Assembly (NCBI GenBank): GCA_029215795.1
Contig: JARDYH010000004.1
Span: forward strand, 205,882,017 to 205,946,016
Length of the DNA stretch: 64,000 nt
Reading direction: 5' to 3'
Origin: Anniella stebbinsi
Lineage: Eukaryota; Chordata; Lepidosauria; Squamata; Anniellidae
Below the pieces are notes generated by a model. That model made no database searches. It had not been told where the DNA came from and saw only the letters and a list, made by a program, of their open reading frames with translations. The position numbers and the translations under genes are program-made. Below, one piece after another: positions 62,836 to 64,000 of the stretch (its first letter is position 1; every line of letters begins with the position of its first letter).

Positions 62836-64000
62836 TTGTTTCAACATTCTTTTCGGACAACTATTGTTTTGATAATATAATAGCTCGCTCAGTGTTTGTT
62901 TGTTGTTAGTTTTGCCAGTTCTGAAACTGAAGAACAGAGAATTCTGTTCTATTGCTTTATTCTCAGAGTAGAGCAGGGCCGTAAAAGCTCAGGCATAGGG
63001 CTCTCCAGCCCCATGGGATTTCCATCCCCATGGGATTTCCAGTCGGGTTCTCTGGGGGACTCCAGAAGGCCATGCCCCCTTCACATGGCCACACCCCTTT
63101 TCCTCTGCCTGCCAATCATTTGGTGGTTTCCCAGCTTTTGTGCATTTTTTCCCCATTCTAAAAGGTTAAAATGCCTCTCCAAAGACTCAGTTACTCGCAG
63201 TATGAAGGTGCAGTCCTATTGACTGAACTATTGATAATCATAAGCCCCTGAACCTGGAGGCTGATCATCCTATTTTGCCAGTCTAGCTGGGTTGTTGGGG
63301 AGGGGGAGAAAAGGAGACCGGCAGAGGCTCAAAATAACTCCTTCCCTTCCTGCCCACCAAAATGCCCCTTTTCCCCCATCTCCAAGGTTGAGTTCCTGAC
63401 CTCGGAGACCAGGCAGGTAGTTCTTTCAGCACCAGCTACGAGGAGGAAGGGGACGGGGGGTTGGATCTCCGATTCCCCCCCTGAAATCGGAGCACTGTCC
63501 CTGACCTCGGAGGAGGGATTCCAAACTATTCTATGGCTCCTCAGACACTGTCTAGGGGTCATAGGGTGGCTTCCCTCAGCTCAAATATTTAGGTAGTTTT
63601 GACCCTTGACCTTTGGCCCAACCTCCTTTGCCTTTGTTCTCATCCACCACTGGAATGCAGCAGTCCCTCCACAAGCTTCACTGAAATGCAATTTGGCCCT
63701 TGGGCTAAAAAGAGGTAAAAAACCTGTGGTCTAGGAGAATGTAGTTTAGAGCAGTGCCACGCTGTGCCATGTCACATAACAGTTGTGGGTTACTCTTCTT
63801 AGACAGTTTACCGAGTACCTTGTCTTTTTATCTCCAGACAAAGACCATTTTATTTTCCTGTGCTGATCACACTTTCTAAGCCATTTTGAGATCTGCTATG
63901 TTAAAGCTACTTTTGAGTCTTTATGCTTTATAATTATTTGTAATGTTAACTGATGCTGATTTTTTAATGTACACTGCCTTTGGAATTTTGATTGAGAGTG
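62836..64000. other. Intron 3 to window end, no gene
   Basis: 63385-63565 is related to the repeat at 50936-51060. The last ~300 bp (63700-64000) ends TGTACACTGCCTTTGGAATT and may be a LINE 3' UTR on the + strand. No TACR3 exon found. Confidence 0.35.

Larger units (their letters stand above)
47808..64000 (+). other. TACR3: TACR3 intron 3 (5' part, continues beyond window)
   Basis: 16,193 bp to the window edge without any segment resembling TM6 (ICWLPYH) or TM7 (NPIIYCC) of NK3R on the + strand. The intron is therefore longer than 16 kb and the last two coding exons lie outside. Confidence 0.8.

Overview
This is a window of vertebrate nuclear DNA, most probably from a squamate reptile (lizard or snake). 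The pointers are copies of a Sauria-SINE-like element, many CR1/L2-type LINE 3' ends, tRNA- and 5S-rRNA-derived SINEs, and large numbers of short palindromic DNA transposons. I cannot name the species. Nothing is bacterial: no operons, and almost all open frames are short shadows or transposon debris.

The one host gene I can support is TACR3, encoding neurokinin-3 receptor (the neurokinin B GPCR), on the + strand. It has a CpG-rich promoter with a TATA box at 13429-13436. Coding exon 1 is 13672-14114, exon 2 is 42253-42441 and exon 3 is 47657-47807. The three join in phase through split Arg (AG|A) and Thr (AC|G) codons and give residues 1-261, from the N-terminal tail to the third intracellular loop. 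The remaining exons (TM6, TM7, C-tail) are not seen before 64000, so the gene runs off the right edge. Intron 1 is 28.1 kb, intron 2 is 5.2 kb, and intron 3 is over 16 kb. Region 1-13 kb is upstream intergenic DNA.

The rest is layered transposable elements. Family labels used below: FB = large foldback elements (43549-46538 and 21898-22785); M1 = TAGGGTGACCA-ended MITE; M2 = CAGTGGAGGC-ended MITE; M3 = GGTCCCCTCTACAAG-ended MITE with TTA target duplication; M4 = GTTCAGACAA-ended MITE; M5 = GC-rich palindromic element with GTCTACACC-like ends; M6 = TATCTACAC-ended MITE; M7 = short repeat around GGGAGTTGTAGTCCAAC; M8 = short repeat around CAATCCTATGCATG. FB, M1 and M2 each have a copy with a readable 8-bp target duplication and 5'-YARNG-type ends, the signature of the hAT superfamily.

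The most striking object is the 2,990-bp near-perfect palindrome at 43549-46538, inside TACR3 intron 2. It has a perfect 8-bp target duplication (ATGCACAC). Inside the TIRs are (ATCCG)n-type satellite blocks, and each arm carries seven ~150-bp modules arranged partly as a ~454-bp higher-order repeat. An 888-bp relative in intron 1 has the same ends, a different AT-rich subterminal repeat and a recognisably related module. A second notable object is a Penelope-like inverted insertion (51094-51982) with a 14-bp target duplication and a hammerhead-ribozyme-like motif in both arms. There is also a degraded endogenous retrovirus (3' LTR plus env-like remnant, minus strand, 29151 to about 31080) into which an M3 element has inserted.
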